64,000 nt of DNA from JBBDMU01 sp040905685 (lineage in GTDB: Bacteria > Bacteroidota > Rhodothermia > Balneolales > Natronogracilivirgulaceae): the NCBI GenBank assembly GCA_040905685.1, contig JBBDRB010000080.1, positions 35,568 to 99,567 of the forward strand. Direction: 5' to 3'. A program made the translations under genes and the position numbers. A model generated the notes under the pieces. That model was given only the letters and a program-made list of their open reading frames with translations, was not told the DNA's origin and did not search any database. Below are positions 33,889 to 42,816 of this stretch, in pieces. Each line of letters opens with the position of its first letter. Within the stretch, counting starts at the first letter, position 1.

Positions 33889-35439
33889 TTAGTGTTGCCC
33901 GCCACTGCGTTCAGGCGGCCTGGGTACAGGCCAGCGTGCCGGATTACCGGTCCGGGTATCAACAGGCATGACCCTTTTTTCCCGCGACGTTTGTTCCGCT
34001 TCTTCACTGGCCATATACGTCAGGATTGCTATTAAAATAGCATTGCTGCGAACATCATCAAATACAATCTTGTCGTAGGTATCGCGGTTGGTGTGCCAGG
34101 TGTAATGGCGGTAGGCCCAGCTCAGGGAACGCAGGGAAAAAGCCGGGGCGCCGACGGCCACAAACGATGCATGATCGGTCCCTCCGCTGTCGGGCATTCC
34201 CGGAAAGTCGGTTTCGATATGCCGGGTGATCGATTCCGGTACGGCGGCCAGCCACCGGTCCCAGTATTCATAGGCATTTACAAAGCCCTGTCCGGATATG
34301 GAGACCACTCTCCCGGTCCCGTTATCCTGATTAAAAAGCGCCTGCAGGTTGCCGGCAATGCCGGGATGATCTTCCACAAAGGCCCGCGATCCGTTCAGCC
34401 CCTGTTCTTCACTGCCCCAGTGACCGGCTAAAATGGTTCTCTTAGGGCTTGGATACACTTCCTCCAGAATACGCATGACTTCCATCATGGTGATGGTGCC
34501 CGTGCCGTTATCGGTGGCCCCCGTGGCCCCGTCCCAGGAGTCAAAGTGAGCCGACAGGATCACGTATTCCTCCGGCGTTTCGCTGCCCCTGATCTCGGCT
34601 ATGGTATTGAAAACCGGCACGGTACCCAGTTCCCGGGATTCGGCGGTGACCCTTATCTCAGGCTGCACTCCATTCTCCGCCATCCGGTACAGCATTCCGT
34701 AATCCTCCAGCGCCAGATCGATGGTCGGTATTTCCCGGGTCCGTGCCCCGAATACCTTGTTCACGCCAAAGCCACCCGACCAGTTCGAGGTGATAATGCC
34801 TGCGGCGCCGGCCTCTTCGAGTGCAGCCTGCAGGGATACCGGATTGTAGCCTGTTCGGAAGATGCGGTTCTGCCATTGCCGGGCGTTGGCAGTGCGCTCC
34901 GTTTCCATTTTCTCCAGCGATTCTTCCGTGGCATATTCTTCCCAGTTGGTATCGGGACGGCCGGTGATCCGGTTCACAGATACCAATACAAATTTACCCT
35001 CGGCCCGGGGAAGCCATTCCTGAAACGCTTCGGCATTTTTCATATCAGGGATAACGACAACGCCGCCGGTAATGCTCCGGCCAGAAGTGCCCGGACTCCA
35101 GGCCAGCATCATGCCCTCCAGGGAGACGACCCGGGGGGAGATCATATCAACGTGAGTGATGCCCCTCTGCCAGCCCCGCCATTCTCCCCATTGTTCATTC
35201 CTGGCCGAAATGCCCCAGCCCTCGTAGGTGGCAACGGCCCAGTCGTGAGCCTGCTGCATCTGCGGGGTCCCCACCAGCCGCGGACCAATAACATCCAGTA
35301 GCTCATGGGCCAGCTTTTCGAGGTGGGAATTTTCGGTGGCTTCACCGATGATGTCATCAATGACCTGATCCCTGCCCTGGGCCAGGGCCAGGCCGGCAGA
35401 CAGGGTAAAGAAAAGCAGCAAATTTACGATTGGTTTCAC
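33889..35439 (-). CDS. M28 family zinc aminopeptidase with PA domain
   Basis: Exported peptidase of 516 residues with a Sec signal (LLLFFTLSAGLALAQG). A protease-associated-like insert lies at about 130-240. The M28 zinc ligands can be placed at SAHFDSWDGATGATDNGTG (His and bridging Asp), GSEEQGLNGS (catalytic Glu and ligand Glu), FNQDNGTG (Asp) and the late WHTNRDTYD (His). The protein would release N-terminal residues from peptides in the periplasm. The C-terminal tail is Pro/Arg-rich. It is followed by the DUF1499 gene on the same strand, 23 bases on. Confidence 0.93.
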   Translation of the reverse strand: MKPIVNLLLFFTLSAGLALAQGRDQVIDDIIGEATENSHLEKLAHELLDVIGPRLVGTPQMQQAHDWAVATYEGWGISARNEQWGEWRGWQRGITHVDMISPRVVSLEGMMLAWSPGTSGRSITGGVVVIPDMKNAEAFQEWLPRAEGKFVLVSVNRITGRPDTNWEEYATEESLEKMETERTANARQWQNRIFRTGYNPVSLQAALEEAGAAGIITSNWSGGFGVNKVFGARTREIPTIDLALEDYGMLYRMAENGVQPEIRVTAESRELGTVPVFNTIAEIRGSETPEEYVILSAHFDSWDGATGATDNGTGTITMMEVMRILEEVYPSPKRTILAGHWGSEEQGLNGSRAFVEDHPGIAGNLQALFNQDNGTGRVVSISGQGFVNAYEYWDRWLAAVPESITRHIETDFPGMPDSGGTDHASFVAVGAPAFSLRSLSWAYRHYTWHTNRDTYDKIVFDDVRSNAILIAILTYMASEEAEQTSREKRVMPVDTRTGNPARWPVPRPPERSGGQH

Positions 35440-35457
35440 GGAATTTTCCCGGTTATT

Positions 35458-36384
35458 TTAATTTTCGCAAACGGCAAGAAAAGCCTCCCTGTCCTGCCTG
35501 GTGAGCCGCAGCTCACCGGTGGTGTTGTCATCGCTGGTCATCTCGTACATGACCGAATTGGAGCTGTCGACATGGCCGATGCCCAGGGCGTGGCCGAACT
35601 CGTGGGCCAGCACAAAGCGCAGTTTATTCAGATCGCTGAACTGATAGATGTTAATCGATCTTTGATCGGCCTGGCTGGCGTATTCACCCTGACGGATCGG
35701 GTCGTTGTTGACAAACGTTTCGTTGAAGTCATCGGCAAGGGCGTTGGTTTCGCCAATAAACCGGTTGATCCGGTCGGTCAGGGCATTGGTTTCATCGACG
35801 AGCTTTTCCAGCTCCTTGCCGGCCGAAAAGATCCGGGCTCTCAGGCGGTCTAATTCCTTTTGCTCCGTTTCAAGTTCTTCGATAACATCGTCCGGTATAT
35901 TGCCTTCCCGGTTCCAACGGGTAATTTTGCGGTTGTGCTCGCCTACCCGCTGGTCCAGTTTCCTGTTGTCGGTTTGATATTGCCGGTTTTCCAGTTCAAA
36001 ACGGTCGTTCAGCATTTTCCGCCTGGATACCATGTGTTCGTAGGACCTCCGGTCCTGCCCCAGCTGATCGGTGACCCTTTTCTGATCGATGGACCTTTGC
36101 TGGCGCTCATCAAATAGAATGCTGACCTTTACCTGCCCGTTTTCCGTGCGGCTGAGAACCGGTTGATTAAAGGGCCCGGCCCAAATCCTCTCCACATCAT
36201 CCAGGGCGGAGGAAAGCTGGGCGGCGTTGATCCCGAATCGTGGATCCAGATGCTCAATGCTGTAGGTGAGCGGCCATGCGCAGGGTCCCCCGGCGGGCTT
36301 CCCGGTAAAATCGGGAAGCCAGGGCCTGAAACAGAGCAGGACGATGACCAGCAAGCCCGCTAATATGGATAGGTACTTATTCAT
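35458..36384 (-). CDS. Matrixin-type zinc metalloprotease with internal coiled coil
   Basis: A 308-residue protein with an N-terminal membrane anchor or uncut signal (about 3-19). The N-terminal protease strands (WPLTYSIEHLDPRFGI) come first, then a long predicted coiled coil at about 93-225, very rich in Gln, Arg, Glu and Asn, and then the metzincin zinc motif HEFGHALGIGH (261-271) with a Met-turn (NSVMYEM, Met 279). Typical matrixins have only a short linker where the coiled coil sits. The start at ATG 36384 (MNKYLSILAGLL) is chosen because the open frame before it, to 36459, encodes an unlikely hydrophobic/proline tail and would overlap the antiporter. It lies between M28 peptidase and antiporter genes. 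Confidence 0.85.
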   Translation of the reverse strand: MNKYLSILAGLLVIVLLCFRPWLPDFTGKPAGGPCAWPLTYSIEHLDPRFGINAAQLSSALDDVERIWAGPFNQPVLSRTENGQVKVSILFDERQQRSIDQKRVTDQLGQDRRSYEHMVSRRKMLNDRFELENRQYQTDNRKLDQRVGEHNRKITRWNREGNIPDDVIEELETEQKELDRLRARIFSAGKELEKLVDETNALTDRINRFIGETNALADDFNETFVNNDPIRQGEYASQADQRSINIYQFSDLNKLRFVLAHEFGHALGIGHVDSSNSVMYEMTSDDNTTGELRLTRQDREAFLAVCEN

Positions 36385-36455
36385 TACGGCTGATTTTGGG
36401 TCTGGTTGGAAAATATAAATAAATGCCGGTAAATGCTGTGGCGGTTCCATGGCTT

Positions 36456-37514
36456 TCACTTCCTGCCGTTGCGCAGTTCCTGCATGACCAGAATAATCAG
36501 GGTAAGGACCGTTAGGGGAGCCACGAAATAAAGCATGGTGGTGCTGAACAGCGACAGTGCGTCATGATGCGTTGCGGCCAGGAAAAGGTAGAGGGTGTAA
36601 GCCAGGTAAAAGGCCAGGAATAAAGCGCCCTCCCAGCGTGAGATCATCCCACCGGTGAAGAAAATGGGCAGGCAGGCAAAAGCCGTTGCAATCATGACCG
36701 GAATGTCGAAGCCGATCACCGAGGGCAGAATGGAGAGTCCGCCGGGGGTGATCAGACCCGCTACGCCGAGAACACCCAGCAGATTGAACAAGCAGCTTCC
36801 CACGATGTTGCCGGCGGCTATATTCCGCTCGTTCCGGAAACCCGCCACCAACGAGGTTATCAGTTCGGGCAGGGAGGTGCCCAGCGATACGACGGTCAGC
36901 CCGATGATCAGTTCGCTGACGCCGAGATATTCGGCAAAAAGCACGGCCCCGTCAACCATCCAATCGGAACCGGTAATGAGCATGACCAGTCCGGCGATAA
37001 TGAACCCGGTATCCATAAGCCGGCTCTTGCCGGAAGCGCCGGGTTCGGCCGGGTGATCTTCTTTGTCATACTCTCTGCGGCTTTGACGGAACAGGAATAC
37101 CGTATAGATAATAAGCACCACAAACAGACTGAACCCTTCAGGGCGGCTGAGGGTGCCGTCCAGTGCCAGGAACAGGACCGCCAGGGATACGAGGATCAGC
37201 AGGGGAATATCCAGGCGTATAAGTTTAGGGGAAACGGCCATGGGCAATACCAGGGCCGAGAGACCTATCACAAGCAGGATATTGAGGATATTGCTGCCGA
37301 TGACGTTTCCGACCGCAATATCCCCCTGACCGGTAACGGCCGCCTGAACGCTTACCGCCAGTTCGGGGGCGCCTGTGCCGAATGCCACCACCGTAAGGCC
37401 TATGACCAGCGGGGATATCCGAAACGCGGCGGCCAGGCGCGATGCGCCCCTGACCAGTAATTCAGCTCCGGCGATCAGCAGAAGAAGGCCGGATATGAAG
37501 AGAAACAAAACCAT
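36456..37514 (-). CDS. Calcium/sodium antiporter (CaCA family, YrbG-like)
   Basis: Inner-membrane cation exchanger of 352 residues with about ten helices. Both alpha repeats are clear: GLTVVAFGTGAPELAVSVQA in the first half and GLTVVSLGTSLPELITSLV in the second, each carrying the ion-binding Glu. A short loop with KEDHPAEPGASGKS separates the halves. The family exchanges Ca2+ for Na+ or H+. It is a stand-alone gene between the GTPase pair and the matrixin gene. Confidence 0.94.
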   Translation of the reverse strand: MVLFLFISGLLLLIAGAELLVRGASRLAAAFRISPLVIGLTVVAFGTGAPELAVSVQAAVTGQGDIAVGNVIGSNILNILLVIGLSALVLPMAVSPKLIRLDIPLLILVSLAVLFLALDGTLSRPEGFSLFVVLIIYTVFLFRQSRREYDKEDHPAEPGASGKSRLMDTGFIIAGLVMLITGSDWMVDGAVLFAEYLGVSELIIGLTVVSLGTSLPELITSLVAGFRNERNIAAGNIVGSCLFNLLGVLGVAGLITPGGLSILPSVIGFDIPVMIATAFACLPIFFTGGMISRWEGALFLAFYLAYTLYLFLAATHHDALSLFSTTMLYFVAPLTVLTLIILVMQELRNGRK

Positions 37515-37524
37515 CTTTATGTAT

Positions 37525-38910
37525 TCATGAATTTTTATTGATCTGGTCGTCTTTCAGCTGTTTGTATAGGATACGGCCAAGTTCCTCTTTGGTGGATTCT
37601 TTAAAAAAGCCCCGCCTTTGCCTGATCACTTCCTTAAGGGTTTTGGTTAATCTGATCGTGTCTGTCTTATCAAAGTTATATTCGATGGTGATCGTTTCCC
37701 TGTTGGCCGCCGTTTTATTTTGGAGCTTTAAGGCCAGTTCCCTCAACCGGTTGATAATCAGGTAGCCCAGTTCGGGATGCAGCCTTTCGACTTCGTATTC
37801 ATTGCCTTTGCGCCGGATATCTTTGATCAGTTCCATAGGATCAAACCTATTGCCCAGATAGGCGCCCCCGGCCCCGGTAAGGCCTCCCAGCACGGTGAAA
37901 ACCCCAAAAGTGAGCCCTCCGGCGGCCACATCCACAGCGGCCCCGGCCCCGGCGCCGACCGCTCCGGAAATAAGAGCTTTCTGCCAGAGGGAAATGTATT
38001 TGCGCATGGCAACTTCATCCATCACATCGTTTTCATTCAGGTCAAAATCCATTTCAACACGCTGGGCGCTGAACCCGTAATGGCTGACGATCTCTTTCTG
38101 GCTTTTGTCCAGGACCGAGCGGACGTGGGACCGGACCTGATTGAACAGTTTCTCTGTGTATTCATCCTGGGTATGCAGATGGTCGGTGGGGGTGGAGAAC
38201 GTCTGTTTATAGGTCTCCAGCACGGCTTTTCTGATGGTGACGGAGGTTTTCTTCAGGGCCGCCTCATGGTTTTCCTTTAAGGCCTCTATGGCTCCGAGGA
38301 CCTTCTTCTCCCACTTTTGGTTGAGATGACTGAAGGCATCGAGAAGCCGGAGTTTTTCATGGAAGGAGGTCTTATGCGGATTGAACACCTTGACCATGCG
38401 GAAATGCCTGTCGAGTTGCCGCTGCCAGGCCGCCAGGCTTTCGGTGCCTTCTATGGGATTGAGCACGGCTATGCGGGGCAGGCCGGTCCATTTAAGCAGC
38501 TCAATTTCCCTGATGTATTTCGATTCGTTGAAGGGTTTCGAACTGTCGGCTACATAGACGATGCCGGCATAGCCGATAATGGGTTTGAAAATTTCGATCT
38601 CATTTTTGAATTCCTGGTCATGCCGGTATTCCTGGTAAAAACGGCGGAACAGATCCAGAGGGTCGTTTTTATACACTTCGATGCCCCAGCTTCGCAGGAT
38701 CTCACTGCAACCGCGGGCGTTCTCAAACCCGGGGGTATCCCATATGGTATACAAAACCTCATCGTCAACTTTCATGGGATAGGCCTTGCTGGTGACCGTT
38801 GTGCCAGAGGTGAGATGTATTTCAATGGACTCATCGTTGGTCAGGGCCTTGACAAGCGTACTTTTTCCTTTGTTGGGCGCTCCGGTGACAACAAATACTG
38901 GATTATCCAT
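37525..38910 (-). CDS. DUF3482-domain GTPase
   Basis: TRAFAC-class GTPase of 461 residues. The P-loop GAPNKGKST is at 10-18, the G3 motif WDTPGFE near 57-63, and the expected NKxD motif is replaced by VLNPIEG, a weak G4. The C-terminal half includes a strongly glycine-rich hydrophobic region (SGAVGAGAGAAVDVAAGG and GGLTGAGGAYLG) that suggests membrane insertion, as in dynamin-like or Era-like proteins. It overlaps the DUF2868 gene by eight bases, and the DUF2868-DUF3482 pair is also known in proteobacteria. Function unknown; a membrane-associated GTPase complex is a fair guess. Confidence 0.88.
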   Translation of the reverse strand: MDNPVFVVTGAPNKGKSTLVKALTNDESIEIHLTSGTTVTSKAYPMKVDDEVLYTIWDTPGFENARGCSEILRSWGIEVYKNDPLDLFRRFYQEYRHDQEFKNEIEIFKPIIGYAGIVYVADSSKPFNESKYIREIELLKWTGLPRIAVLNPIEGTESLAAWQRQLDRHFRMVKVFNPHKTSFHEKLRLLDAFSHLNQKWEKKVLGAIEALKENHEAALKKTSVTIRKAVLETYKQTFSTPTDHLHTQDEYTEKLFNQVRSHVRSVLDKSQKEIVSHYGFSAQRVEMDFDLNENDVMDEVAMRKYISLWQKALISGAVGAGAGAAVDVAAGGLTFGVFTVLGGLTGAGGAYLGNRFDPMELIKDIRRKGNEYEVERLHPELGYLIINRLRELALKLQNKTAANRETITIEYNFDKTDTIRLTKTLKEVIRQRRGFFKESTKEELGRILYKQLKDDQINKNS

Positions 38911-40384
38911 AATAGTCGGTTAGAATCAGGCGTGAATCAGGGTCGAAGCGAAGCAGCGGGTCACCCGCTTGCTGTATCTTATTCATCCAGTTTATTTTAT
39001 TGCTCTCCTTTACATCATATTCATTCATGGCCACCGGAACAATGCGGATCAGCTTTTGCCCCAAAGCCGCTCTTAGCTTTTTCAACACCTTCTCAAAGTC
39101 AACGTCGGGGGACTCCCAGTACTCGACCAGCAGGATTAAATGCTGCTGGTGACCGGTCGCCTTATCCCTGAAGACCGATGAAACCTGCCCGATGATCTGG
39201 TCGTCTTCTGCCAGGGTATTCAATCCTCCCAGGGAGTACACATCGGCATTGCGTATGCCGAAGCGGCTTTTCACTTTTTCCATATCCATATCGTATTCCC
39301 CGAAATTCCATAATAATATGCAGCTCAGCGGCAGGGTGTCCACCGGCCCGGGAAGGGGGTCATCAGGAGGTTCCCAGGGGCGGGCGTTGTCGTTTAGGCC
39401 GGCCGCGGTATCGATAAAGGGTGTTTCCATTCGCTGCAAGAGGGCCTGTCCTTCCTGTGAATTTAATATTGCGCAGGCCGATTGGGTGCTGAACTTTTTT
39501 TTATAGAAAGCCAGCGCGGCAAGCCGGGGGATAAAGCTGTAGGTTAACAGGCTCATCAAAAGAAAGGACCACCATCCTCCCAGGTCAGCGGGGGAGGCTC
39601 CTTCAGCAACGATTTGGGAGGAAGCCCGGAAATAGCGGGTCTTCTCAATGGTTTCCAAATCAACGACGGCTGCCGGAAGCCAGGCTCTCCAGGGCAGCGC
39701 CAGGGTCTCGGTCAGGGCGTGCATATGGCCCGGACCCATATTCAGCGTGGAGCTCCATGAAAAAGCCAGGTCGGTTGTTATGATGTTGATCAGCAGCCAT
39801 AGCAGGGCGCCCGATACATAGGCTATGCCGGCCTTTTGAATGGTTGCCAGCACAAAGGTGTGGACCAGGTTTTCATGGCCGCCGGTGAAATGCCTGAAGT
39901 ACCGGCCCCCCGCACCGGTGCCCCGGCCGGCATACAGGCTCAGCAGGGATTTCCAGAACCGGATGATCCCGTTTCCGCCCAGAAAGTCAGGTTGGCCGTA
40001 CCGGCGGATCGTGCGCAGGATAATGGAGATCAGCAGCAGTCCGAAGGGCATTAATACGAACAGCAGCAAAATGGGAAGCACGTTAATGGGCCTGTTCCCG
40101 TCGTAGTAAAAAGCCACGCCGGCAGCGCCCATTCCCGTGAGAAAGAAGGCGGAGACGGCCAGCCAGGTGAACGTGTGCAGGGTGTTCACGTAGCGTTTGG
40201 CTTCCTCTCTGATGGTGGCGTTGAAGGGTTGGCGGAACCATTTTTCCACTTTTTCGGTATCGGAGCTCAGCTGCTTCACCTCTTCCCGGCGACCGAAGGC
40301 ACGGTCTCTTCTCCGGACATCCTCATCTTCGGCCGTTCGCTCGTCTGCGATTTTCAATCCGATGAGAAGTTCCAGCTTATCCAT
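38903..40384 (-). CDS. DUF2868 membrane protein
   Basis: A 493-residue inner-membrane protein. An N-terminal soluble stretch is followed by two adjacent helices (about 72-95 and 104-124), a further pair around 190-225 and another near 290-310, then a soluble C-terminal domain with a Rossmann-like feel (CILLWNFGEYDMD, HLILLVEYWESPDVDFEKVL). DUF2868 proteins are encoded next to DUF3482 GTPases, as here (ATG-stop overlap of eight bases), so the two probably form one complex in the membrane. No catalytic motif was seen. The upstream spacer leads to the outer-membrane protein gene on the same strand. Confidence 0.86.
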   Translation of the reverse strand: MDKLELLIGLKIADERTAEDEDVRRRDRAFGRREEVKQLSSDTEKVEKWFRQPFNATIREEAKRYVNTLHTFTWLAVSAFFLTGMGAAGVAFYYDGNRPINVLPILLLFVLMPFGLLLISIILRTIRRYGQPDFLGGNGIIRFWKSLLSLYAGRGTGAGGRYFRHFTGGHENLVHTFVLATIQKAGIAYVSGALLWLLINIITTDLAFSWSSTLNMGPGHMHALTETLALPWRAWLPAAVVDLETIEKTRYFRASSQIVAEGASPADLGGWWSFLLMSLLTYSFIPRLAALAFYKKKFSTQSACAILNSQEGQALLQRMETPFIDTAAGLNDNARPWEPPDDPLPGPVDTLPLSCILLWNFGEYDMDMEKVKSRFGIRNADVYSLGGLNTLAEDDQIIGQVSSVFRDKATGHQQHLILLVEYWESPDVDFEKVLKKLRAALGQKLIRIVPVAMNEYDVKESNKINWMNKIQQAGDPLLRFDPDSRLILTDYYG

Positions 40385-40498
40385 TTAATGATGATTATAC
40401 TATTAGGACTGCACTTGCTTAGACGGTAAGTAGAAGCGGTAATTATGAAGGTACAAAGAATACCAACACGGAACCATGGCCAGGCCGGTTAACAGACA

Positions 40499-40534
40499 TA
40501 AAAAAGGCCGCTTCAACCTTCATCAAAGCGGCCT
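40499..40534 (-). terminator. Rho-independent terminator of the outer-membrane protein gene
   Basis: On the minus strand AGGCCGCTT (from 40534) pairs with AAGCGGCCT (to 40505) around a 12-base loop and is followed directly by a run of at least six T. This is a classic intrinsic terminator, 33 bases after the stop at 40567, and separates this gene from the DUF2868/DUF3482 pair. Confidence 0.85.
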
Positions 40535-40566
40535 GTCCAAAGGTGCTGCCGTAGGTTCATTCAGGA

Positions 40567-41436
40567 TTAAAAATGAAAATTCAGGTTCAGTGCGGCCGAA
40601 CCGAGTCCCATATTCATGCCTGATCCGTCATCCATTTGGGTAGAGATGGTTCGGGATTTGCTGTTCCCGTCGATAGTCTCTTCAACGCTTACCATGTTGC
40701 CGAAACCGTCGTCTTCAAACCGTTCTTCGGTTACGGAGCCTCTGCCGTTGTTGGCCAGGGTCAGGCCCATGCCGAACTCGGCCCCAATGGACATTTTGCG
40801 GGCAAAAAAGTATTCAACGCCGATAAAACCCCTGACGCCGAAAAAAGTCGTCGTACCGTCTTTGGTTTCCAGCTGGCGCTGGGAACCGGCGGGGGTATTG
40901 TTTTGCTGGCTGAACTCATTGCCGAAATCAACGCTTTCCTTTGACCGCTGCAGCCCGGCCAGTCCTTCACCGCCGAAGAATCCCTGAAGCCGGTTACGGC
41001 CTCTTCGCTTCTCATAGCCCATGCCGACGGCAATCAGGCTGGATGCTTCCGTGGTTACATTCTCATAGTCGACCAGGTCACCGTCTACGTTGGTCAGCGA
41101 ATTAAATACGGTTTCGCTGTCGCGTGACGTATTGAAACCGAAACGCACCCGGTAAGCCGTTGATTCGTCGATAAAATACTTACCGGTAATGACCTGGTTA
41201 TACCCTTCGGTAAAGCCGGGGTGCTGTGCGTTGCTGCCTGTATTATCCATGATATTTACGGCGTTAAGCGCAAAATCAAGCAGGGGAACGGCATTAAAGC
41301 TGATAGACCAGTCTCCGGTTTCAGGCAGGATCGGCCCTTTATTATCATCATCCTGTGCAAATGAATGAGAGGATGCTATTCCCAGTATCATAAAGACCAG
41401 GATAAACTTTCTCAGGTATTGAATTGTAGTTTTCAT
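40567..41436 (-). CDS. Outer-membrane beta-barrel protein
   Basis: Exported protein of 289 residues with a Sec signal peptide (LRKFILVFMILGIASSHSFA). The rest alternates polar and aromatic residues in strand-like stretches (GKYFIDESTAYRVRFGFNTS, GVRGFIGVEYFFARKMSIGA) and ends in the beta-signal NLNFHF with terminal Phe, typical of BAM-assembled barrels of 8-10 strands. No plug or enzymatic motif is seen. A strong terminator follows and two adjacent hairpins lie in the leader (41496-41539). Function unknown. Confidence 0.85.
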   Translation of the reverse strand: MKTTIQYLRKFILVFMILGIASSHSFAQDDDNKGPILPETGDWSISFNAVPLLDFALNAVNIMDNTGSNAQHPGFTEGYNQVITGKYFIDESTAYRVRFGFNTSRDSETVFNSLTNVDGDLVDYENVTTEASSLIAVGMGYEKRRGRNRLQGFFGGEGLAGLQRSKESVDFGNEFSQQNNTPAGSQRQLETKDGTTTFFGVRGFIGVEYFFARKMSIGAEFGMGLTLANNGRGSVTEERFEDDGFGNMVSVEETIDGNSKSRTISTQMDDGSGMNMGLGSAALNLNFHF

Positions 41437-41495
41437 GTTGGGTCTGTTTAGGGGTTTTTGATCATTTTACGGACCTAAAAGCGTCTGTTCCAGAA

Positions 41496-41539
41496 CCGCC
41501 ATTAAGTCAATGGCGGCTAATATACAAAAGTTATATTAG
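41496..41539. promoter_or_regulatory. Two adjacent perfect inverted repeats in the divergent spacer
   Basis: CCGCCATT (41496-41503) and AATGGCGG (41509-41516) form an 8-bp stem with a 5-base loop. Directly next to it CTAATATA (41517-41524) and TATATTAG (41532-41539) form an 8-bp stem with a 7-base loop. They sit 60-100 bases before the outer-membrane protein ATG on the minus strand. They could be regulator operators or a structured mRNA leader; the function is unknown. Confidence 0.5.
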
Positions 41540-41702
41540 AAAATCTTAATTAAAAAAATATAATATAGATCCGGTCGCGGGGGCGGCCAGGGTTTGCTGA
41601 TCAAGGGTACCGGAAATATTTTTTTACTTGATAACCGGCCGCGGCTTGCTTATCTATAGCTCGGTTTTCAGCTCTATTAACGCACACACAAAAAGGCCAT
41701 CG

Positions 41703-42059
41703 ATGGATTTACAAGGAAAAGTTATAAAAGTACTACCCGAACAGTCGGGAACCGGCAGGAACGGGCCATGGCGCAAGCAGGATTTTATTCTGGAAACGGA
41801 AGGGAAGTTTCCCAAAAAGGTATGCATTACCATGTGGGGGGAGAAGATTGATGAGTTTGGCGTTAAGGAGGGAGAGACGCTGAAGGCTTACATCAATGTC
41901 GAAAGCAGGGAGTTTAAGGATAAATGGTTTACCGATGTGAAGGCCTGGAAAGTGGAGAAAAATCAAGGATCGTCCCCGCAGGATCCGGGCCCTGCGGATG
42001 ACGGGGGTGACATCTCTACGTTTCATGACGAGGATTTCAATGACGAATCCCCGTTCTGA
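41703..42059 (+). CDS. DUF3127 protein (single-strand-binding-like)
   Basis: A 118-residue protein: an N-terminal OB-fold-like domain (LQGKVIKVLPEQSGTGRNGPWRKQ, KVCITMWGEKIDEFG, KAYINVESREFKDKWFTDVKAW) followed by an acidic Asp/Glu/Phe tail (ISTFHDEDFNDESPF). DUF3127 is common in Bacteroidota. The acidic, Phe-ended tail resembles that of single-strand-binding proteins, which is why nucleic acid binding is suspected. ATG 41703 is chosen because an open extension from 41628 has no domain match. A TTG-N20-TATCTATA promoter-like site lies at 41628-41658. Confidence 0.85.
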   Translation: MDLQGKVIKVLPEQSGTGRNGPWRKQDFILETEGKFPKKVCITMWGEKIDEFGVKEGETLKAYINVESREFKDKWFTDVKAWKVEKNQGSSPQDPGPADDGGDISTFHDEDFNDESPF

Positions 42060-42062
42060 GGC

Positions 42063-42767
42063 TCAGGGCAGCAGATTCCCGTTCTCATCCCATTCGGCCA
42101 GGCGGCCGCGGTCGGCTGGTTTTACGCTCTCATCGAGGATCTTCCTGTCGTAGGCGAACCCGTGCTTTCTGAGGACTTCTTCGGGCACGCCGTCCCAGAC
42201 ATTGGCCCGGTTACCCACGTAGCCCAGATAGGCTATGCCCGGTTCTGAGGTGAAGAACCCGGTGGAGACAAGGTTGCGCAGGCTGTTGAAGAACCGGACG
42301 CCGTATCCCATTTCGGGTGTGGCGGTATCGGGGTAGGCCACATCGTCGATCAGCCGAAGCTGATCTCCGGAGGAGGCGTCCACAAAATCGCTGCCAAACC
42401 GGCTGTTGGACTGGTTGTTGAGCCACATCAGCCCTCCGCGCATGGGCACCTGCATTGAGGGTATATCCTTCATCATAAACTCGATGAAATCCGGAACGCC
42501 CGCCTCGACCGCGCCGGGGGATTCTTCATCGGCCGGGATAATAATATCGGCCAGCACCCCGACGGTCCTGCGTTCAAAGTCGGTGAAGAACACGCCGGCC
42601 TGGAGCTTTTGGTTATGGGCCACCTCTTCGGGGGTCCGGCCGTAGGTATTCTCAGCTATGATCTGCTCGCTGACGGCCCGGTCGGCTTCGCTGCAGGAGG
42701 TCGCGGAAACCAGGCCCGCGCCCAGCGATCCGGCCAGTAATAATTTCAGATGTTCTCGTCTGTCCAT
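42063..42767 (-). CDS. Gluconate 2-dehydrogenase subunit 3 family protein (GMC dehydrogenase small subunit)
   Basis: A 234-residue exported small subunit. The N-terminus DRREHLKLLLAGSLGAG is a twin-arginine-like signal. Later motifs match the family (TLGVLADIIIPADEESPGAVEAGVPDFIEFM, AYLGYVGNR). Family members act as chaperone or hitch-hiker subunit exporting a folded GMC flavoprotein. It lies 49 bases downstream of the GMC gene on the same strand, so the two form a dehydrogenase complex. The usual electron acceptor is a c-type cytochrome; one is encoded at 56465. Confidence 0.9.
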   Translation of the reverse strand: MDRREHLKLLLAGSLGAGLVSATSCSEADRAVSEQIIAENTYGRTPEEVAHNQKLQAGVFFTDFERRTVGVLADIIIPADEESPGAVEAGVPDFIEFMMKDIPSMQVPMRGGLMWLNNQSNSRFGSDFVDASSGDQLRLIDDVAYPDTATPEMGYGVRFFNSLRNLVSTGFFTSEPGIAYLGYVGNRANVWDGVPEEVLRKHGFAYDRKILDESVKPADRGRLAEWDENGNLLP

Positions 42768-42816
42768 GGTGTTCCTTTTGGTTCAGGATTAGGCTTTATG
42801 TGCGATGGTGAAAAGC

